Notes: generated from the letters alone by a model not told the origin. Positions 52,609 to 62,647 are shown, numbered from the stretch's first letter. The stretch is 64,000 nucleotides of DNA from Flavobacterium nackdongense (GCF_004355225.1 NZ_CP037933.1:3348001-3412000); one strand, 5' to 3'. Translations and numbers: made by a program.

Positions 52609-52923
52609 ATGATAAAGCTAAAAATAAAATCAGGAGACATCGTAAGAGTAATTGCTGGAGACCATAAAGGTGAAGAAGGTAAAGTATTACGTGTGTACAA
52701 AGAGAAAAATAAAGCGATTGTTGAAGGTGTAAACATGGTATCGAAACATACGAAACCAAGTGCAAAAAGCCCTCAAGGTGGTATTGTAAAAAAAGAAGCT
52801 TCTATACAAATATCTAACATAGCTCTAATTGATCCTAAAACTAAGGAAACAACAAGAGTAGGTATCAGAGTAGAAGGAGATAAGAAAGTGAGATTTTCAA
52901 AAAAATCTAATCAAGTACTATAG
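52609..52923 (+). CDS. rplX: 50S ribosomal protein L24
   Basis: A 104-residue L24 with the KOW motif [19 protein letters not shown] near its N-terminus. It is an assembly initiator for the 50S subunit. The segment [19 protein letters not shown] is conserved. Confidence 0.98.
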   Translation: MIKLKIKSGDIVRVIAGDHKGEEGKVLRVYKEKNKAIVEGVNMVSKHTKPSAKSPQGGIVKKEASIQISNIALIDPKTKETTRVGIRVEGDKKVRFSKKSNQVL

Positions 52924-52925
52924 TA

Positions 52926-53477
52926 ATGGCATATATACCTAGACTAAAAGAAGAGTATAAGAACAGAGTAATCTCTGCTCTTAAAGAGGAATTCGGATAC
53001 ACAAACGTAATGCAAGTTCCAAAATTGGAAAAAATCGTTTTGAGTAAAGGAGTTGGTGCAGCTGTATCTGACAAAAAACTAATTGACTATGCAGTCGATG
53101 AGTTAACAAAGATCACTGGACAGAAAGCAGTATCTACCATTTCAAAGAAAGACGTTGCGTCATTCAAATTGAGAAAAGGGATGCCAATCGGTGCAAAAGT
53201 TACTTTGCGTGGAGAAAGAATGTATGAGTTTTTAGATAGACTTGTAACTTCAGCTTTACCACGTGTTAGAGATTTCAGTGGAATTAAAGCTACTGGTTTT
53301 GACGGAAGAGGAAATTACAATCTTGGTGTTTTAGAGCAAATCATTTTCCCTGAAATTGATATTGACAAAGTAAATAAAATATCTGGAATGGACATTACTT
53401 TTGTAACTTCTGCGGCTACAGACAAAGAAGCAAAATCGTTATTGGCTGAATTAGGTTTACCTTTTAAAAAGAATTAA
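52926..53477 (+). CDS. rplE: 50S ribosomal protein L5
   Basis: A 183-residue L5, a 5S rRNA-binding protein that contacts tRNA in the P site. [17 protein letters not shown] and [13 protein letters not shown] segments ([17 protein letters not shown]) are present. It lies 2 bases after rplX. Confidence 0.99.
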   Translation: MAYIPRLKEEYKNRVISALKEEFGYTNVMQVPKLEKIVLSKGVGAAVSDKKLIDYAVDELTKITGQKAVSTISKKDVASFKLRKGMPIGAKVTLRGERMYEFLDRLVTSALPRVRDFSGIKATGFDGRGNYNLGVLEQIIFPEIDIDKVNKISGMDITFVTSAATDKEAKSLLAELGLPFKKN

Positions 53478-53480
53478 GAC

Positions 53481-53750
53481 ATGGCTAAAGAATCAATGAA
53501 AGCCCGCGAGGTGAAGAGAGAAAAAACGGTAGCAAAATATGCTGAGAAAAGAAAAGCTTTGAAAGAAGCTGGAGATTCAGTAGGTTTGCAAAAATTACCA
53601 AAAAATGCTTCACCAATACGTTTGCACAATCGGTGCAAATTGACAGGTAGACCAAGAGGATATATTCGTCAATTTGGTATTTCACGTGTAACATTCCGTG
53701 AAATGGCTAACAACGGATTAATTCCAGGAGTTAAAAAGGCTTCTTGGTAA
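53481..53750 (+). CDS. rpsN: 30S ribosomal protein S14
   Basis: An 89-residue S14 of the long, zinc-free type (no CxxC pairs). The C-terminal signature [20 protein letters not shown] is intact. It is followed by a 73-base gap before rpsH that can fold into a hairpin. Confidence 0.98.
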   Translation: MAKESMKAREVKREKTVAKYAEKRKALKEAGDSVGLQKLPKNASPIRLHNRCKLTGRPRGYIRQFGISRVTFREMANNGLIPGVKKASW

Positions 53751-53774
53751 TCAAACATTTATAAACTGGTTTCA

Positions 53775-53803
53775 GGTTCGATAGAATAGTTCTTTCGAAA
53801 ACC
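53775..53803 (+). promoter_or_regulatory. Candidate mRNA hairpin before rpsH
   Basis: GGTTCG (53775-53780) can pair with CGAA..ACC (53796-53803) and AGAA (53783-53786) with TTCT (53790-53793), leaving a small internal loop and a 3-base top loop. It lies just upstream of the gene for S8, a known autoregulator of the spc operon in E. coli. A role as an S8-binding site is inference. Confidence 0.35.
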
Positions 53804-53823
53804 GTTACCGCAAATCAATACAT

Positions 53824-54222
53824 ATGTATACAGATCCTATTGCAGATTATTTGACGAGAGTTAGAAACGCTGTGGCTGCAAACCACAAAGTTGTCGAAAT
53901 TCCAGCATCTAATCTAAAAAAAGAAATAACTAAGATCTTATTTGATCAAGGATATATCTTAAGTTACAAATTTGAGAACAACACCGTACAGGGTTCAATC
54001 AAAATCGCTTTGAAGTATGATAAAGATACTAAAGAGTCAGTAATCAAAGATATCCAAAGAATTAGTAAACCAGGTTTACGTAAATATTCAGGTTCTTCAA
54101 GCATCCCAAGAATCCTTAACGGGTTAGGAATTGCAATTGTATCCACTTCAAAAGGTCTTATGACTGGGAAACAAGCCAAGCAATTGAATGTAGGTGGTGA
54201 AGTAATTTGTTACGTATACTAA
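53824..54222 (+). CDS. rpsH: 30S ribosomal protein S8
   Basis: A 132-residue S8 that binds the central domain of 16S rRNA. It starts [16 protein letters not shown] and ends with the signature [21 protein letters not shown] then [10 protein letters not shown] hairpin-capable gap precedes it. Confidence 0.99.
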   Translation: MYTDPIADYLTRVRNAVAANHKVVEIPASNLKKEITKILFDQGYILSYKFENNTVQGSIKIALKYDKDTKESVIKDIQRISKPGLRKYSGSSSIPRILNGLGIAIVSTSKGLMTGKQAKQLNVGGEVICYVY

Positions 54223-54240
54223 TTAAAAGACTTATAAGAG

Positions 54241-54783
54241 ATGTCAAGAATAGGTAAAAATCCCGTTGTAGTCCCTGCCGGAGTAACTGTTGAAGTTGCT
54301 AATGGTATTATTACAGTAAAAGGAAAAAATGGTCAACTTACACAGGAATACTCAGATGTGACTGTAACAGTTGAAGGAGATCAAGTTCAAGTGGACAGAT
54401 CATCTGATCACAAAGACCAAAGAGCAAAACACGGTTTGTACAGATCTTTAATCAATAATATGATTATCGGTGTAACAGATGGGTTTACTAAAGAGTTGGA
54501 ATTGGTAGGAGTAGGTTATAGAGCTTCAAACCAAGGACAAAAATTAGATTTGGCTCTTGGATTTTCTCACAATATTGTTTTAGAAATAGCTCCAGAAGTA
54601 AAAGTGGAGACTGTATCTGAAAAAGGTAAAAATCCAATTGTGAAGTTAACATCATTTGACAAACAACTTTTAGGTCAGGTTGCTGCGAAAATCAGAGGTT
54701 TCCGCAAACCAGAGCCATACAAAGGAAAAGGTGTTAAATTCGTAGGTGAAGTATTAAGAAGAAAAGCAGGTAAATCAGCGTAA
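54241..54783 (+). CDS. rplF: 50S ribosomal protein L6
   Basis: A 180-residue L6 near the factor-binding site of the 50S subunit. It opens [19 protein letters not shown], and the C-terminal signature [13 protein letters not shown] is intact. The duplicated L6 fold is of normal length. Confidence 0.99.
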   Translation: MSRIGKNPVVVPAGVTVEVANGIITVKGKNGQLTQEYSDVTVTVEGDQVQVDRSSDHKDQRAKHGLYRSLINNMIIGVTDGFTKELELVGVGYRASNQGQKLDLALGFSHNIVLEIAPEVKVETVSEKGKNPIVKLTSFDKQLLGQVAAKIRGFRKPEPYKGKGVKFVGEVLRRKAGKSA

Positions 54784-54794
54784 AAAATAATATT

Positions 54795-55145
54795 ATGTCA
54801 TTATCAAAACCTGAAAGAAGACAGAGAATCAGATTCAGAATTAGAAAAACAGTTAGTGGTACAGCTACTAACCCAAGACTTTCTGTATTTAGAAGTAACA
54901 AAGAAATTTATGCTCAACTTATTGATGACGTAAACGGAGTTACTTTATTAGCTGCTTCTTCAAGAGAAAAAGAAATAGAAAAAGGTACTAACGTAGAAGT
55001 GGCAACAGCAGTTGGAAAACTAGTTGCAGAGAAAGCGTTAAAAGCTGGGATAGAAACAGTAACTTTCGACAGAGGAGGTTATTTATATCACGGTCGTATT
55101 AAATCATTAGCGGAAGGCGCGAGAGCGGCTGGACTTAAATTCTAA
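54795..55145 (+). CDS. rplR: 50S ribosomal protein L18
   Basis: A 116-residue L18 that binds 5S rRNA together with L5. The segments [20 protein letters not shown] and [20 protein letters not shown] are family features. It lies 11 bases after rplF. Confidence 0.98.
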   Translation: MSLSKPERRQRIRFRIRKTVSGTATNPRLSVFRSNKEIYAQLIDDVNGVTLLAASSREKEIEKGTNVEVATAVGKLVAEKALKAGIETVTFDRGGYLYHGRIKSLAEGARAAGLKF

Positions 55146-55151
55146 TATAGT

Positions 55152-55679
55152 ATGTCTAATAGTAAATACAAGAATGTAGAGCTAGTAAAACCAAGTGGTC
55201 TTGAATTGAAAGACCGATTGGTAAGTGTAAATCGTGTTACTAAAGTTACAAAAGGTGGTAGAGCTTTCGGTTTTTCTGCTATTGTAGTGGTAGGTGATGA
55301 AAACGGAGTAGTAGGTCACGGATTAGGAAAATCAAAAGACGTTTCTGAAGCAATTGCGAAAGCAGTAGAAGATGCAAAGAAAAATCTTGTGAAAATTCCT
55401 TTGAACGGTCAATCTGTTCCTCACGAGCAAAAAGGTAAATTTGGTGGAGCACGTGTATTTTTAATTCCTGCCTCTCACGGTACCGGAGTTATTGCTGGTG
55501 GTGCTGTTCGTTCAGTACTTGAGTCAGTTGGAATACACGATGTATTATCTAAATCTCAAGGATCATCAAATCCTCACAACGTGGTAAAAGCAACTTTTGA
55601 TGCTTTATTACAAATGAGAAGCGCGTATACTGTTGCAAAACAAAGAGGCGTGTCTTTAGAAAAAGTTTTTAAAGGTTAA
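55152..55679 (+). CDS. rpsE: 30S ribosomal protein S5
   Basis: A 175-residue S5 important for decoding fidelity. The N-terminal double-stranded RNA-binding region contains [22 protein letters not shown]. The second half has [20 protein letters not shown]. Spectinomycin-related loop residues around KGGRAF look normal. Confidence 0.99.
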   Translation: MSNSKYKNVELVKPSGLELKDRLVSVNRVTKVTKGGRAFGFSAIVVVGDENGVVGHGLGKSKDVSEAIAKAVEDAKKNLVKIPLNGQSVPHEQKGKFGGARVFLIPASHGTGVIAGGAVRSVLESVGIHDVLSKSQGSSNPHNVVKATFDALLQMRSAYTVAKQRGVSLEKVFKG

Positions 55680-55691
55680 TTCAAGGAAATT

Positions 55692-55871
55692 ATGGCTAAA
55701 TTATTAGTAAAACAGGTAAGAAGCAAAATCAACTGTCCTCTAACTCAAAAAAGAGGATTAGAAGCTTTAGGTCTTCGTAAAATGGGTCAAGTTGTAGAAC
55801 ACGATGCCAATCCAACTATCCTTGGAATGATAAATAAAGTTAAACACTTAGTTTCTGTAACAGAAGCTTAA
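55692..55871 (+). CDS. rpmD: 50S ribosomal protein L30
   Basis: A 59-residue L30, easily missed because of its size. It reads [20 protein letters not shown] at the start and continues with [20 protein letters not shown], the family pattern. It starts 12 bases after rpsE and ends 13 before rplO, as expected for the spc operon. Confidence 0.97.
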   Translation: MAKLLVKQVRSKINCPLTQKRGLEALGLRKMGQVVEHDANPTILGMINKVKHLVSVTEA

Positions 55872-55884
55872 TAACAAATACGTT

Positions 55885-56337
55885 ATGAATTTAAGTAACT
55901 TACAACCGGCTGAAGGGTCAACACACAATCAAAATAAAAGATTGGGTAGAGGAGAAGGTTCTGGAAAAGGTGGTACTGCATCACGTGGTCACAAAGGAGC
56001 AAAATCTCGTTCTGGTTATTCTAAAAAGATTGGTTTTGAAGGTGGGCAGATGCCACTTCAAAGACGTGTACCTAAGTTTGGTTTCACAAACATCAATCGT
56101 AAAGAATACGAAGGTGTGAATCTTGATACACTTCAATTATTAGTAGATAATGGTATTGTAACCGATACAGTTGATATGACTGTTTTTGTAGCAAACCGTT
56201 TGGCAACTAAAAACGAAAGTGTGAAGATTTTAGGAAGAGGAGAATTGAAAGCAAAACTGACAGTAACTGCTCACAAATTTACTGCTACTGCAAAAGCGGC
56301 TATCGAGGCTGCTGGTGGAGAAGCTGTAACCCTTTAA
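55885..56337 (+). CDS. rplO: 50S ribosomal protein L15
   Basis: A 150-residue L15 that wraps 23S rRNA late in assembly. The basic glycine-rich N-terminus (RLGRGEGSGKGGTASRGHKG) and FEGGQMPLQRRVPKFGF are diagnostic. It is followed by secY after 13 bases. Confidence 0.98.
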   Translation: MNLSNLQPAEGSTHNQNKRLGRGEGSGKGGTASRGHKGAKSRSGYSKKIGFEGGQMPLQRRVPKFGFTNINRKEYEGVNLDTLQLLVDNGIVTDTVDMTVFVANRLATKNESVKILGRGELKAKLTVTAHKFTATAKAAIEAAGGEAVTL

Positions 56338-56350
56338 TTTTTCGATAAAA

Positions 56351-57697
56351 ATGAAGAAATTTATTGAATCATTAGTTAATATTTGGAAAATCGAGGAACT
56401 AAAAAACAGAATCCTTTTAACATTAGGGATTCTTTTAGTTTATCGTTTTGGAGCTCACGTTACACTTCCAGGTATTGATGCTACGCAGTTGACAGGTTTA
56501 GCTGGGCAAACAAAAAGTGGTCTAGGATCTATCATTGACATGTTCTCTGGTGGTGCTTTTTCTAAAGCTTCTGTTTTCGCCTTAGGTATTATGCCTTATA
56601 TTTCTGCTTCGATTGTAGTTCAGCTGATGGGAATTGCGATTCCTTATTTGCAAAAATTACAAAGTGATGGAGAAAGCGGTAGAAAGAAAATTAATCAAAT
56701 TACGCGTTGGTTGACAATCGGTATATCTTTGATCCAAGGTCCAAGTTATATTTACAATCTGTACAGACAATTGCCTCAAAGTGCATTTTTATTAGGATTT
56801 AATTCTATTGAATTTGTGTTTTCTTCAGTAATTATTTTGACAACAGGAACTATATTTGCAATGTGGTTAGGTGAGAAAATCACTGATAAAGGAATCGGAA
56901 ACGGAATATCGCTATTGATTATGGTAGGTATTTTGGCAAGATTGCCACAAGCATTTATCCAAGAATTTGCTGCCAGAGTTACTAATAATAACGGTGGTCC
57001 AATGCTATTGGTGGTTGAAATTATTGTTTGGTTATTAGTAATCATTTCTTGTATCTTGCTAGTAATGGCAATCAGAAAAATCCCAGTTCAGTATGCTCGT
57101 CGTACAACATCAGGTGATTTCGAAAAAGATATGATGGGTGGTAACAGACAATGGATTCCATTAAAATTGAATGCTGCCGGTGTGATGCCAATCATTTTTG
57201 CTCAGGCAATTATGTTTATCCCTGCTGCAGTTGCTGGTTTGTCAAAATCAGATGCTTCACAATCTATTGTCAGTACATTTAGTAATATGTTCGGTTTTTG
57301 GTATAATTTTGTATTCGTGACTTTGATAGTTGTATTTACATTCTTTTATACTGCTATTACTGTTCCTACCAATAAAATGTCGGACGATTTGAAAAGAAGT
57401 GGTGGTTTTATTCCCGGTGTTAGACCAGGAGTAGAAACGTCTGACTTTCTTGACAAAGTGATGTCTTTAATTACCTTCCCAGGTTCATTATTTCTTGCCT
57501 TAATCGCTGTGTTCCCAGCAATTGTTGTAAGTCTTATGGATGTGCAACAATCTTGGGCAATGTTTTTTGGAGGAACATCATTGATAATTATGGTTGGTGT
57601 AGCCATCGACACAATTCAACAAATTAATTCATACTTGTTGAATAAGCATTATGATGGTTTAATGAAAAGTGGCAAAAATAGAAAAGCAGTAGCTTAA
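56351..57697 (+). CDS. secY: Protein translocase subunit SecY
   Basis: A 448-residue SecY, the pore subunit of the Sec translocon. Ten hydrophobic helices are visible, beginning [38 protein letters not shown] is the helix 2 region with the plug close by, and the loop with [12 protein letters not shown] faces the ribosome. Its position after rplO is universal in bacteria. Confidence 0.99.
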   Translation: MKKFIESLVNIWKIEELKNRILLTLGILLVYRFGAHVTLPGIDATQLTGLAGQTKSGLGSIIDMFSGGAFSKASVFALGIMPYISASIVVQLMGIAIPYLQKLQSDGESGRKKINQITRWLTIGISLIQGPSYIYNLYRQLPQSAFLLGFNSIEFVFSSVIILTTGTIFAMWLGEKITDKGIGNGISLLIMVGILARLPQAFIQEFAARVTNNNGGPMLLVVEIIVWLLVIISCILLVMAIRKIPVQYARRTTSGDFEKDMMGGNRQWIPLKLNAAGVMPIIFAQAIMFIPAAVAGLSKSDASQSIVSTFSNMFGFWYNFVFVTLIVVFTFFYTAITVPTNKMSDDLKRSGGFIPGVRPGVETSDFLDKVMSLITFPGSLFLALIAVFPAIVVSLMDVQQSWAMFFGGTSLIIMVGVAIDTIQQINSYLLNKHYDGLMKSGKNRKAVA

Positions 57698-57701
57698 TAT
57701 T

Positions 57702-57917
57702 ATGGCAAAACAATCAGCAATAGAACAAGACGGATCAATCATCGAAGCGTTGTCAAATGCAATGTTCCGTGTTGAGTTAGAAAATGGACATATAGTAATT
57801 GCTCATATATCTGGAAAAATGCGTATGCATTACATCAAGTTATTACCTGGTGATAAAGTGAAACTAGAAATGAGTCCTTACGATTTGTCAAAAGCAAGAA
57901 TTACTTATAGATATTAA
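57702..57917 (+). CDS. infA: Translation initiation factor IF-1
   Basis: A 71-residue S1-type OB-fold protein that binds the 30S A site during initiation. The segment [22 protein letters not shown] and the end [12 protein letters not shown] are diagnostic. It is placed between secY and rpmJ. Confidence 0.98.
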   Translation: MAKQSAIEQDGSIIEALSNAMFRVELENGHIVIAHISGKMRMHYIKLLPGDKVKLEMSPYDLSKARITYRY

Positions 57918-57928
57918 AGATATTCAAA

Positions 57929-58045
57929 ATGAAAGTAAGAGCATCAGTTAAAAAGAGAAGTGCCGAGTGCAAAATTGTACGAAGAAAAGGCAGATTATAC
58001 GTAATCAACAAAAAGAATCCTAGATTTAAACAAAGACAAGGATAG
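57929..58045 (+). CDS. rpmJ: 50S ribosomal protein L36
   Basis: A 38-residue L36, the smallest ribosomal protein. It reads [20 protein letters not shown] and ends [10 protein letters not shown]. Only one cysteine (Cys14) remains and the usual Cys/His zinc set is absent, so this is the zinc-independent form. It lies 11 bases after infA and 2 before rpsM. Confidence 0.97.
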   Translation: MKVRASVKKRSAECKIVRRKGRLYVINKKNPRFKQRQG

Positions 58046-58047
58046 TT

Positions 58048-58422
58048 ATGGCAAGAATAGCAGGGGTAGACATCCCAAAAAACAAAAGAGGAGTTATCGC
58101 TTTAACCTACATCTTCGGAATTGGTAGAAGTAGAGCAGCTGAGATTTTAGAAAAAGCTCAAGTTAGCCAAGATACAAAAGTTCAAGATTGGAATGATGAT
58201 GAGATTCACGCAATTCGTGAAGCGGTGTCATTCTTTAAAATTGAAGGTGAACTACGTTCAGAAGTTTCCTTAAACATCAAACGTTTAATGGATATTGGAT
58301 GTTATAGAGGAATTCGTCATAGATCTGGTCTTCCGTTAAGAGGACAAAGAACTAAGAACAACTCTAGAACAAGAAAAGGAAAAAGAAAAACTGTTGCCAA
58401 CAAGAAAAAAGCAACTAAATAA
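58048..58422 (+). CDS. rpsM: 30S ribosomal protein S13
   Basis: A 124-residue S13 of the 30S head that contacts P-site tRNA and the 50S subunit. It starts [19 protein letters not shown], and the C-terminus has [20 protein letters not shown]. It starts 2 bases after rpmJ. Confidence 0.99.
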   Translation: MARIAGVDIPKNKRGVIALTYIFGIGRSRAAEILEKAQVSQDTKVQDWNDDEIHAIREAVSFFKIEGELRSEVSLNIKRLMDIGCYRGIRHRSGLPLRGQRTKNNSRTRKGKRKTVANKKKATK

Positions 58423-58430
58423 TAAGTAAT

Positions 58431-58814
58431 ATGGCTAAAGCAACTGCAAAAAAACGTAAAGTTATCGTTGAATCAACGGGAGAAGCTCATATTTCTGCTA
58501 CCTTCAATAACATCATCATTTCGTTAACAAACAAAAAAGGTGAAGTTATTTCTTGGTCGTCAGCTGGTAAAATGGGTTTCAGAGGTTCTAAAAAGAACAC
58601 TCCGTATGCAGCCCAAATGGCAGCAGAAGATTGTAGTAAAGTAGCGTTAGAAGCTGGACTTAAAAAAGTAAAAGTGTATGTAAAAGGACCAGGAAACGGA
58701 CGTGAGTCTGCAATCCGTTCTTTGCATAACGGTGGAATTGAAGTTACTGAGATCATCGACGTTACTCCAATGCCGCACAACGGTTGTCGTCCTCCTAAAA
58801 GACGTAGAGTATAA
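58431..58814 (+). CDS. rpsK: 30S ribosomal protein S11
   Basis: A 127-residue S11 of the 30S platform. Signatures are [20 protein letters not shown] and [18 protein letters not shown] at the C-terminus. A 92-base gap with a hairpin separates it from rpsD. Confidence 0.99.
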   Translation: MAKATAKKRKVIVESTGEAHISATFNNIIISLTNKKGEVISWSSAGKMGFRGSKKNTPYAAQMAAEDCSKVALEAGLKKVKVYVKGPGNGRESAIRSLHNGGIEVTEIIDVTPMPHNGCRPPKRRRV

Positions 58815-58841
58815 TACTCAAAATTTAATTATAGTATAACT

Positions 58842-58893
58842 AGATAGAATAACGATTATCGAAGGATAAGACCTGAATTCATAATCTCTATCT
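58842..58893 (+). promoter_or_regulatory. Candidate S4 leader hairpin
   Basis: AGATAG (58842-58847) can pair with CTATCT (58888-58893), and inside it GATTAT (58854-58859) with ATAATC (58881-58886). The structure fills the only large gap in the alpha operon, immediately before rpsD. S4 is a classical autoregulator, so an S4-binding leader is plausible. It is not proven here. Confidence 0.45.
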
Positions 58894-58906
58894 TAAACAA
58901 TTTAAA

Positions 58907-59512
58907 ATGGCAAGATATACTGGTCCAAGTACAAGAATCGCACGTAAATTCGGCGAAGCAATTTTCGGAGACGATAAAGCTTTCGAAAAAAGAAATTACC
59001 CTCCTGGACAACACGGGATGGCAAAAAAAAGAGGAAAAAAATCTGAGTACGCTGTTCAGTTAATGGAAAAGCAAAAAGCTAAATATTCTTATGGAATTTT
59101 AGAAAAACAATTCAGAAATTTATTCGAAAAAGCATCAGCTACTAAAGGAGTTACTGGTGAGGTTTTATTACAATTGTGTGAAGCACGATTAGACAACGTA
59201 GTTTTCAGAATGGGGATCGCTCCTTCTAGAAGAGGTGCACGTCAAATCGTATCTCACAGACACATTACTGTAAATGGTGAAGTAGTTAATATTCCTTCTT
59301 ACCACCTTAAACCTGGTGATAAAGTTGCCGTTCGTGAAAAATCTAAATCATTAGAAGCTATCGAGCGTTCATTATCAAATTCAAGTCACGTTTATGAATG
59401 GATTACTTGGAATAACGATTTAAAAGAAGGTACTTTTGTTTCTGTACCAGCTAGACTTCAAATTCCAGAAAACATTAAAGAACAATTAATCGTAGAGTTG
59501 TACAACAAATAA
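58907..59512 (+). CDS. rpsD: 30S ribosomal protein S4
   Basis: A 201-residue S4, a primary 16S rRNA-binding protein and, in E. coli, repressor of the alpha operon. It begins [20 protein letters not shown], and its S4 domain has [21 protein letters not shown] then [20 protein letters not shown]. No zinc cysteines are visible near the N-terminus. Confidence 0.99.
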   Translation: MARYTGPSTRIARKFGEAIFGDDKAFEKRNYPPGQHGMAKKRGKKSEYAVQLMEKQKAKYSYGILEKQFRNLFEKASATKGVTGEVLLQLCEARLDNVVFRMGIAPSRRGARQIVSHRHITVNGEVVNIPSYHLKPGDKVAVREKSKSLEAIERSLSNSSHVYEWITWNNDLKEGTFVSVPARLQIPENIKEQLIVELYNK

Positions 59513-59533
59513 TAATTGACTTAGTCGAAATTT

Positions 59534-60526
59534 ATGGCAATATTTAATTTTCAGAAGCCCGATAAAGTTATCATGATCGATTCAACCGATTTTGAAGGTA
59601 AATTCGAATTTAGACCTTTAGAACCTGGTTACGGATTGACAGTAGGTAACGCACTTAGAAGAGTTTTGCTTTCAGCATTAGAAGGTTATGCAATCACCTC
59701 GGTTCGCATCGAAGGTGTAGATCATGAGTTTTCTACTATCTCAGGAGTTGTTGAAGACGTTACCGAAATTATTCTAAATCTTAAACAAGTACGTTTCAAA
59801 CGTCAGATTGAAGATACTGACAATGAGTCAGTGACTATTTCTGTAACTGGAAAAGATCAATTAACAGCTGGTGATTTTCAGAAATTTATTTCAGGTTTCC
59901 AAGTTTTGAACCCAGAACTGGTGATCTGTAATTTAGACCCAAAAATCAAACTACATTTCGACTTAACCATCGAAAAAGGTAGAGGATACGTTCCTGCTGA
60001 AGAGAACAAAAAACAAAATGCTGCAATTGGAACTATCTTTACTGACTCAATTTTTACTCCGGTAAAAAATGTTAAGTATGCTATCGAAAACTTCCGTGTA
60101 GAGCAAAAAACAGATTACGAAAAATTAGTTTTTGAAATCAAAACTGATGGTTCAATCAATCCAAAAGATGCCCTTACTGAAGCTGCCAAAGTTTTAATTC
60201 ACCATTTCATGTTGTTTTCTGACGAAAGAATTACACTTGAGGCTGACGAAATTGCACAAACAGAATCCTATGACGAAGAGTCATTACATATGAGACAATT
60301 GCTTAAAACTAAGCTTGTAGATATGGACCTTTCTGTAAGAGCATTAAATTGCTTAAAAGCGGCAGAAGTTGATACACTTGGAGATTTAGTATCTTTCAAT
60401 AAAAATGACCTAATGAAATTCCGTAATTTCGGTAAAAAATCTTTAACTGAACTAGACGAACTAGTAGCAATTAAAAATTTAAACTTCGGAATGGATTTAG
60501 CAAAATACAAATTAGATAAAGAGTAA
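59534..60526 (+). CDS. rpoA: DNA-directed RNA polymerase subunit alpha
   Basis: A 330-residue alpha subunit. The N-terminal dimerisation domain has [21 protein letters not shown] linker near 235-250 leads to the C-terminal domain ([24 protein letters not shown] and [14 protein letters not shown]) that contacts upstream DNA and activators. The order rpsD-rpoA-rplQ is standard. Confidence 0.99.
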   Translation: MAIFNFQKPDKVIMIDSTDFEGKFEFRPLEPGYGLTVGNALRRVLLSALEGYAITSVRIEGVDHEFSTISGVVEDVTEIILNLKQVRFKRQIEDTDNESVTISVTGKDQLTAGDFQKFISGFQVLNPELVICNLDPKIKLHFDLTIEKGRGYVPAEENKKQNAAIGTIFTDSIFTPVKNVKYAIENFRVEQKTDYEKLVFEIKTDGSINPKDALTEAAKVLIHHFMLFSDERITLEADEIAQTESYDEESLHMRQLLKTKLVDMDLSVRALNCLKAAEVDTLGDLVSFNKNDLMKFRNFGKKSLTELDELVAIKNLNFGMDLAKYKLDKE

Positions 60527-60588
60527 ATTACTTCATATTTTGCTGTCCAAGGCGGATTGTAGCAAGATGAAGATAAAAAAAATACGTC

Positions 60589-61122
60589 ATGAGACACGGA
60601 AAAAAATTCAATCACTTAAGCAGACAGACTGCACATAGAAGTTCTATGTTGGCTAATATGGCTTGTTCTCTTATCGAGCACAAACGTATTAACACTACTG
60701 TTGCTAAGGCCAAAGCGCTTAAACAATTCGTTGAGCCATTAATAACAAAATCGAAAGCAGACACGACTCATAACCGTCGTATCGTTTTCGGATACTTGCG
60801 TAGCAAATATGCCGTAACTGACTTGTTCAGAGACGTAGCTGCTAAAGTAGGTGACCGTCCAGGTGGATACACTCGTATCATTAAAGTTGGAAATCGTTTA
60901 GGAGATAATGCTGATATGGCAATGATCGAATTGGTAGATTTCAACGAACTTTACAACGGAGGTAAAAAAGAAGTTAAAAAAGCAAAAAGCCGTCGTGGTG
61001 GAAAAGCTAAGAAAGCAGATGAAGCTGTTGCAGAGACAGTGGCTCCAGTTGCAGAAGCTCCAGCTACAGAAACAGAAGCTCCGGCTGCTGCTGATGAAGC
61101 TCCAAAAGAGGCTGCCGAATAA
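60589..61122 (+). CDS. rplQ: 50S ribosomal protein L17 with acidic C-terminal tail
   Basis: A 177-residue L17, last gene of the superoperon. The conserved core begins [20 protein letters not shown] and ends near residue 120 ([13 protein letters not shown]). After a basic patch ([17 protein letters not shown]) comes a tail of about 38 residues rich in Ala, Glu, Pro and Thr ([19 protein letters not shown]). This tail is absent from E. coli L17 (127 residues). Similar tails occur in other Bacteroidetes as far as I recall. A strong terminator follows. Confidence 0.97.
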   Translation: MRHGKKFNHLSRQTAHRSSMLANMACSLIEHKRINTTVAKAKALKQFVEPLITKSKADTTHNRRIVFGYLRSKYAVTDLFRDVAAKVGDRPGGYTRIIKVGNRLGDNADMAMIELVDFNELYNGGKKEVKKAKSRRGGKAKKADEAVAETVAPVAEAPATETEAPAAADEAPKEAAE

Positions 61123-61150
61123 TTATGAAAATAATCATTCAATAAAAATC

Positions 61151-61190
61151 AAGGATAAACTTTTATTAGTTTGTCCTTTTTTTTTGTTTT
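61151..61190 (+). terminator. Terminator of the ribosomal superoperon
   Basis: AAGGATAAAC (61151-61160) pairs with GTTTGTCCTT (61169-61178) over 10 bp with one T-G pair. More than ten T follow. It lies 28 bases after the rplQ stop. Confidence 0.92.
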
Positions 61191-61210
61191 TTTCGAGCAG
61201 AAATCTTGAG

Positions 61211-61299
61211 TTTTTCAATAACTACTCTTCCCGCTTTTCGTTGCAATCTTTTTCTTTTTAAAGGAAAAAGAAAAAGGATTTCCGCTGCAATCGGGGCTA
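61211..61299 (-). repeat. Dispersed AGCCCCGAT element, copy 2
   Basis: Read on the minus strand, it begins TAGCCCCGATTGCAGCGG, then AAATCC, and includes a hairpin of CTTTTTC and GAAAAAG type before AGCGGGAAGAG and TTGAAAAA. It is the inverted relative of 10555-10640. It lies directly after the superoperon terminator. Confidence 0.85.
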
Positions 61300-61357
61300 A
61301 TTATGACTTTTTATTTTCATTAGAACCACGTCAAAAAACATTAATTTTCAAAAAACG

Positions 61358-61388
61358 TTGCATCGGCTGTTTTAAAAAATTAAATTTG
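61358..61388 (+). promoter_or_regulatory. carA promoter (TTG - N20 - TAAATTTG)
   Basis: TTG (61358-61360) and TAAATTTG (61381-61388) are 20 bases apart, matching the Bacteroidetes consensus. The implied leader to the carA start is about 128 bases. Confidence 0.75.
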
Positions 61389-61412
61389 CAAACAAAAATA
61401 TTCAATCTCGTG

Positions 61413-61440
61413 CCACCTCCTTTGGAAAGTGGTTGGGTGT
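61413..61440. repeat. Degenerate C/G hairpin repeat in the carA leader
   Basis: CCACCTCCTTTGGAAAGTGG followed by TTGGG resembles the GC-rich hairpin repeats at 11146 and 11229 with several changes. CCAC (61413-61416) pairs with GTGG (61429-61432). Confidence 0.5.
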
Positions 61441-61448
61441 GAGGAAAA

Positions 61449-61527
61449 ACAATAACTACGACGAATGAAACGAAGCAAAGCGAAGTTCCATGAGACCAAC
61501 AAATAACAATATCTACGACGAATGAAA
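61449..61527 (+). other. Duplicated start region with 13-codon mini-ORF before carA
   Basis: The 22-base segment at 61449-61470 matches 61506-61527, which contains the carA start, at 21 of 22 positions (shared word CTACGACGAATGAAA). The first copy opens a 13-codon frame MKRSKAKFHETNK from 61465 that stops at 61504-61506, in the same frame as carA and 15 bases before it. It may be an accidental by-product of duplication or a leader peptide. Confidence 0.6.
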
Positions 61528-62622
61528 TACACAACACGAAAAAGCGCCATTCTATTATTAAGTGACGGAACCATTTTTCACGGAAAATCTATCGGAATTT
61601 CTGGGACAACTTTTGGCGAAGTTTGTTTTAATACCGGAATGACAGGCTACCAAGAAATCTTCACCGATCCTTCATACTTTGGACAAATAATGGTGGCAAC
61701 CAATGCCCACATCGGAAACTATGGCGTAAACGATAAAGAAATTGAATCGGATAGCATTAAAATTGCCGGATTGGTTTGCAAAAATTTCAGTTTCAATTAT
61801 TCTCGTGATGATGCTACAGGGAGTTTGGAAGAGTATTTCAAAAAACAAAACCTAATCTGCATTTCTGATGTTGATACCCGAGGTTTGGTAAGTTACATTC
61901 GTGACCACGGAGCAATGAACTCGGTTATTTGTACTGACGACACTCCCATCGAAGAACTAAAAGCAGCTTTGGCAAATGTTCCTGATATGAAAGGTTTGGA
62001 ATTGGCTTCTAAAGTTTCAACCAAAGAACCTTACTTTTTTGGTGAGGAAAATGCAACTTATAAAATTGCAGCCTTAGATTTAGGTATCAAAACCAATATT
62101 CTTCGTAACCTTGCCAAAAGAGATTGCTACATCAAAGTGTTTCCTTATGATGCAAAATATTCAGACTTGGCCTCTTTCAATCCAGACGGTTATTTCTTGT
62201 CGAATGGACCTGGTGATCCAGATCCGCTTTTTAGCGCCATTGCGGTCGCAAAAGAAATTTTAGCCAATGACAAACCGCTATTTGGAATTTGTTTAGGGCA
62301 TCAGGTTATTGCTTTGGCCAACGGAATTTCGACCTATAAAATGTTCAATGGCCACCGAGGAATCAATCATCCTGTAAAAAACATCCTAACCGGAAAAGGA
62401 GAAATCACTTCGCAGAACCACGGTTTTGCTGTGAATAAAGAAGAATTAGACAATCATCCAGATATGGAAATTACACATTTGCATCTCAATGATGGAACTG
62501 TTGCGGGAATGAGGATGAAAAACAAAAATTGTTTCTCAGTTCAATACCATCCAGAAGCCAGCCCAGGTCCTCACGATTCTTCTTATTTGTTTGATCAATT
62601 TGTGGAAAATTTAAAAAACTAG
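61522..62622 (+). CDS. carA: Carbamoyl-phosphate synthase small subunit
   Basis: A 366-residue glutaminase subunit that supplies ammonia to CarB for arginine and pyrimidine synthesis. The N-terminal CPSase domain has FNTGMTGYQEIFTDPSY. The class I amidotransferase domain shows the triad Cys257 (FGICLGHQ), His343 and Glu345 (QYHPEASPGPHD). carB does not follow directly, since the next gene is on the other strand, so it must lie elsewhere. A clear promoter and a terminator bound the gene as a single unit. Confidence 0.97.
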   Translation: MKYTTRKSAILLLSDGTIFHGKSIGISGTTFGEVCFNTGMTGYQEIFTDPSYFGQIMVATNAHIGNYGVNDKEIESDSIKIAGLVCKNFSFNYSRDDATGSLEEYFKKQNLICISDVDTRGLVSYIRDHGAMNSVICTDDTPIEELKAALANVPDMKGLELASKVSTKEPYFFGEENATYKIAALDLGIKTNILRNLAKRDCYIKVFPYDAKYSDLASFNPDGYFLSNGPGDPDPLFSAIAVAKEILANDKPLFGICLGHQVIALANGISTYKMFNGHRGINHPVKNILTGKGEITSQNHGFAVNKEELDNHPDMEITHLHLNDGTVAGMRMKNKNCFSVQYHPEASPGPHDSSYLFDQFVENLKN

Positions 62623-62647
62623 ATTTATACTTATAGAATTATTGTAG

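Noticed and set aside
61465-61506. Arginine attenuator peptide for carA
   Set aside because: The mini-ORF has only one Arg codon, and no terminator with a T run lies between it and carA.
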